Source: Artocarpus heterophyllus (taxonomy: Eukaryota > Streptophyta > Magnoliopsida > Rosales > Moraceae). Taken from it: DNA of 64,000 bases. Location: assembly GCA_025403435.1 (NCBI GenBank), contig CM046341.1, forward strand, positions 19,429,460 through 19,493,459, written 5' to 3'. Position 1 is the first letter of the stretch. The number at the start of each line of letters is the position of its first letter. This document shows, in pieces, positions 61,873-64,000 of the stretch. The notes below the pieces were generated by a model. It worked only from the letters and a program-made list of their open reading frames with translations, did no database searches and had not been told where the DNA came from. Position numbers and translations under genes: made by a program.

Positions 61873-63140
61873 ATGAAAATCATTGCCCAAGCATCAAAAC
61901 TCCAAAAAACTAGAGGTTTTCACTTAAAATTAGTGATTCTTTCTTGTTTTTCTCTCAAAAAATCCCTTCTTTTACCATCAAATTTCACTCTCCCTCTCCA
62001 ACTCCAAATGTCAACATCTCTTTCCCCAAAAATCAAAATTTTCTTATACTTTTCTGCCAAATTTGTGCTTTTCATCATCTCCAACACAATGGCTTTGTGT
62101 TCTCATCCCAAAAAATGCACAAGAGGTAATTTTTGAAGAATTTTCCAATAAGAAATATGTGAAATTCTTTTCGGGTAGAAAAGTGAATGAGGGAAAACTT
62201 ATCATTTTTAGTGATTTCTCTAGCTTTGGTATTGAGGAATTATTTGATAGATTACATTAGCAAAACATTATGACCATAAATGAGGATACCTTTCCTAGGC
62301 TAGTTAAGGCATTTTATGATAATATGCATTGGTCATTAGCTCTTTAGAATTATCAAATACCCTCAAAAGAAAGGAAATTGACTTGAGCCTGGCCATTTTA
62401 GGAGACATTCTAGAAATGCTTTTAGAAGGGAATGATATTCATGGAGTGAGGACTTGGTCATTTGGCAAAGGGGAAATGGCCAAAAGTAATTTATGAAAAC
62501 AATGATGGCAGAACTGCTCCTAAGATAAATGCTTTCACCTAAGTCTATATCATTCATAGGCTCATTGCTACAAACATTCTTCCTAGAGCCGACCACAAAG
62601 ATAAAATTTCCTTCCTTGATCTCTACCTTGTCTGTTGTCTCCTCACAAGAACCATAATTAACCTACCTCTACTTTTGGTTCAAACAATGATGGATATTTC
62701 TAGGGGTACCAAAAGGGCCAGATTACCTTATGAAATGCTTCTAACAAAACTGTTTTAGTATTTTAGAATTCCCCTTGAAGATGAAAAAGATGTTTCATAT
62801 TTCAATCCACATATAGCTCTTGGAAGTCTAACCATAAGCAAAACAAGATTTGAGAAAATTCATGATCAATGGTTCTCATTCGAGGACAAGCACCTAGAAA
62901 TGAACAAGCGGAGGAAGAAGAAGAGATGGCAAACTGGAAGAAGGATAAAAGGAAGGAGTAGACATTACCCTTCACCAGCTCTACTAACATAAACAACAAT
63001 TGATGGTGAATCAACAAAAGATGGGACAAGACATCCTCTCACTACAACAAGCTCAAGATCATTTTGTGGTCGGACAATAAGAAATTGTTCAACTTCTTCG
63101 TCAAATGCTTTTAGGTGGTAGTTCTTCGAGTCATCAATGA
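61873..63140 (+). pseudogene. Additional 3' ORF of element A, Transposase_32-like ('putative plant transposon protein')
   Basis: Downstream of pol and before the polypurine tract, read-through of stops and one frameshift gives a consistent protein. It has EEFSNKKYVKFFSGRKV, FSSFGIEELFDRL, INEDTFPRLVKAFYDNM (62120-62330), GNDIHGVRTWSFGKGE (62431), INAFT*VYIIHRLIATNILP, DKISFLDLYLVCCL (62600), RLPYEMLLTKLF (62720) and a charged tail (62880-62950). This order of motifs fits the family annotated as putative plant transposon protein (Transposase_32), from memory of the family pattern. Additional ORFs 3' of pol are known in SIRE-like copia elements, and their role is unclear. Stops at 62258, 62344 and elsewhere show it is dead. 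The start at 61873 is only the first ATG. Confidence 0.6.
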
Positions 63141-63574
63141 TGTTTTATGCTTTTAATTTATATTTTATGCTTTTATGTTTATGGTTATGTGACTTGAATT
63201 TGAGACTTGAATGTATGTTTTGGTTTGTGATGAATTTAAGTTTTGGTTACTATCCATTTCTCTATTTATTGGTTTTTGTCGATGACAAAAAAAGGGAGAA
63301 GTAATTGTTTGATTACTTAAGGAGAAATGGTTGGTGGTTCTTGTGCTATATTTTGATGACTAATTTGTGGTTATGATCTTTGGTTTTTGTACGTTTTGGC
63401 AAATTTTGTTTTGATGCAAAGATGCAAAGAGGGATATGAGAGAGGGGGCTAATCATTTACTTCTAAAATTACCTGTGAATCTATGCACACATTAAAGGGG
63501 AGTATTTTCTTTTGCAGTATTTTATTTATGTTTTAAGCCATTCAAAAATTGTTTTGTTATCAAAAAAGGGAGAT
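63141..63574 (+). other. 3' untranslated part and polypurine tract of element A
   Basis: AT-rich, non-coding. Ends with AAAAAAGGGAGAT directly before the LTR start, the expected plus-strand primer site. AAAAAAGGGAGAAG at 63286 is a possible second purine tract. Confidence 0.65.
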
Positions 63575-63835
63575 TGTTGGCCCTAAGGTTTCACAAAGAT
63601 ATTTTTAAATTAGCTTTTGATTATAACAAAAAAAAATTTGGGTTTTGCTAAGTGTAAATGTATAACCAAAAGTCAGAGCAATATCAAATCTCAAGATCGA
63701 TAAAGCATTGGAAACACTCACAAATTCATTTGATTTTGGTTTTAGGCCTTTTATATAAGTGAGCAACAATCTTAAATTACTTAGTTTATGTAAACTCAAA
63801 TCACACACACTAACATTCATAATTGTTTTAAGTCT
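63575..63835 (+). repeat. 3' LTR of element A, truncated
   Basis: TGTTGGCCCTAAGG... follows the 5' LTR (34814-35090) closely, including ATCTCAAGATCGAT and AAAGCATTGGAAACACT, up to AATTGTTTTAAGTCTGTGTC. The match stops there, so about 1.3 kb of the LTR is missing. Confidence 0.85.
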
Positions 63836-64000
63836 GTGTCAAAATCTCTTAGTTTCATGTGGCAAGCCTATATTGTTGCTAGCAAGTCATCGACATATAA
63901 AACTAGGAGTTTACATTTACTCCCACTAAACTTATCGTATGCACAGTCATCAACATTATTTACCTCAAACCCATACTAGACAATAACGATGAAAATTATG
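63836..64000 (-). pseudogene. Copia reverse transcriptase fragment (runs off window)
   Basis: The minus strand encodes YGFEVNNVDDCAYDKFSGSK and LLVLYVDDLLA, the RT active-site region of a copia element with YVDD intact. It is flanked by in-frame stops (for example before YGF and after LLATI). The sequence differs from A, C and D, so it is another element. Its edge at 63836 truncates the 3' LTR of A. Confidence 0.8.

Larger units (their letters stand above)
34814..63835 (+). mobile_element. Copia element A (SIRE-like), split by three insertions
   Basis: 5' LTR 34814-36394, primer site ATTGGTATCAAAGTGGG just after, gag from 36454, pol through 61457, an extra ORF at 61873-63140, polypurine tract AAAAAAGGGAGAT (63562-63574) and the 3' LTR start at 63575. 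The first ~260 bp of the 3' LTR match the 5' LTR. Inserted are D (37139-46750), C (47959-56498) and an R-family LTR (58056-60170). Subtracting these leaves roughly 8.7 kb, plausible for a SIRE-like copia with an additional ORF. A itself lies in the RT of element B. Its own target duplication cannot be checked because the 3' LTR is truncated. Assignment to SIRE/Maximus rests on the LTR start, the two-knuckle gag and the extra 3' ORF. Confidence 0.8.

Noticed and set aside
1..64000. tRNA, rRNA or other structured RNA genes
   Set aside because: I looked for tRNA B-box-like GGTTCGAATC and cloverleaf ends and for rRNA-like GC-rich conserved blocks and found none I could support.

Overview
The window is nuclear DNA from a flowering plant, most likely a dicot. 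It is AT-rich, has GT-AG introns, and carries a full set of plant transposable elements: Ty1/copia elements primed from initiator tRNA-Met, hAT-like and Tourist-like elements, and a LINE-type RNase H fossil. The style of the one host gene reminds me of cucurbits, but that is only an impression. I see no tRNA, rRNA, CRISPR array or bacterial feature.

Left part (1-18.6 kb) is TE-derived and non-coding. It holds the right part of a large LTR-like repeat (1-1625, family R, with a second copy at 58.06-60.17 kb), an ~87-bp minisatellite (1640-2235), and a decayed, apparently spliced antisense gene of the Transposase_28 ('putative gypsy type transposon') family lying beside a polypurine tract and LTR (2.6-6.2 kb). 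Next come a well-bounded solo copia LTR with a perfect 5-bp target duplication (7492-9500), a Tourist-like MITE (11871-11997), a TIR element (13063-13588), an RNase H fossil (15.0-15.5 kb) and a hAT-like element (17741-18555).

Middle part (18.6-27.2 kb) holds the only intact host gene I can support. It has five coding exons and 2013 predicted codons, with one N-terminal C2H2 zinc finger, a very long acidic repeat region that includes a near-identical 3 x 115-residue array, and a basic C-terminus ending near a CCSS motif.

Right part (28.4-64 kb) is a retrotransposon nest. The oldest layer is copia element B (LTR 28453-29905, gag and a pol remnant), broken by an LTR-like insertion F (31021-34050). 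A SIRE-like copia element A (34814-63835) sits directly in B's reverse transcriptase. A was then split by copia D in its gag (37139-46750, near-identical TSDs), by antisense copia C at the start of its integrase region (47959-56498, perfect TSD), and by R copy 2 in its reverse transcriptase (58056-60170). Downstream of A's pol is an additional decayed ORF resembling the 'putative plant transposon protein' (Transposase_32) family. A's 3' LTR is cut short by another antisense copia RT fragment at the window edge. All the elements carry stops or frameshifts.

The most unusual signal is in the leader of element D. A run of hairpin-like modules presents the loop CCCCTAGG, which contains the self-complementary CCTAGG, and a palindromic CGGCAGGCCG-type cluster there is inverted relative to the cluster in the LTR. 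Both suggest structured retroelement RNA.
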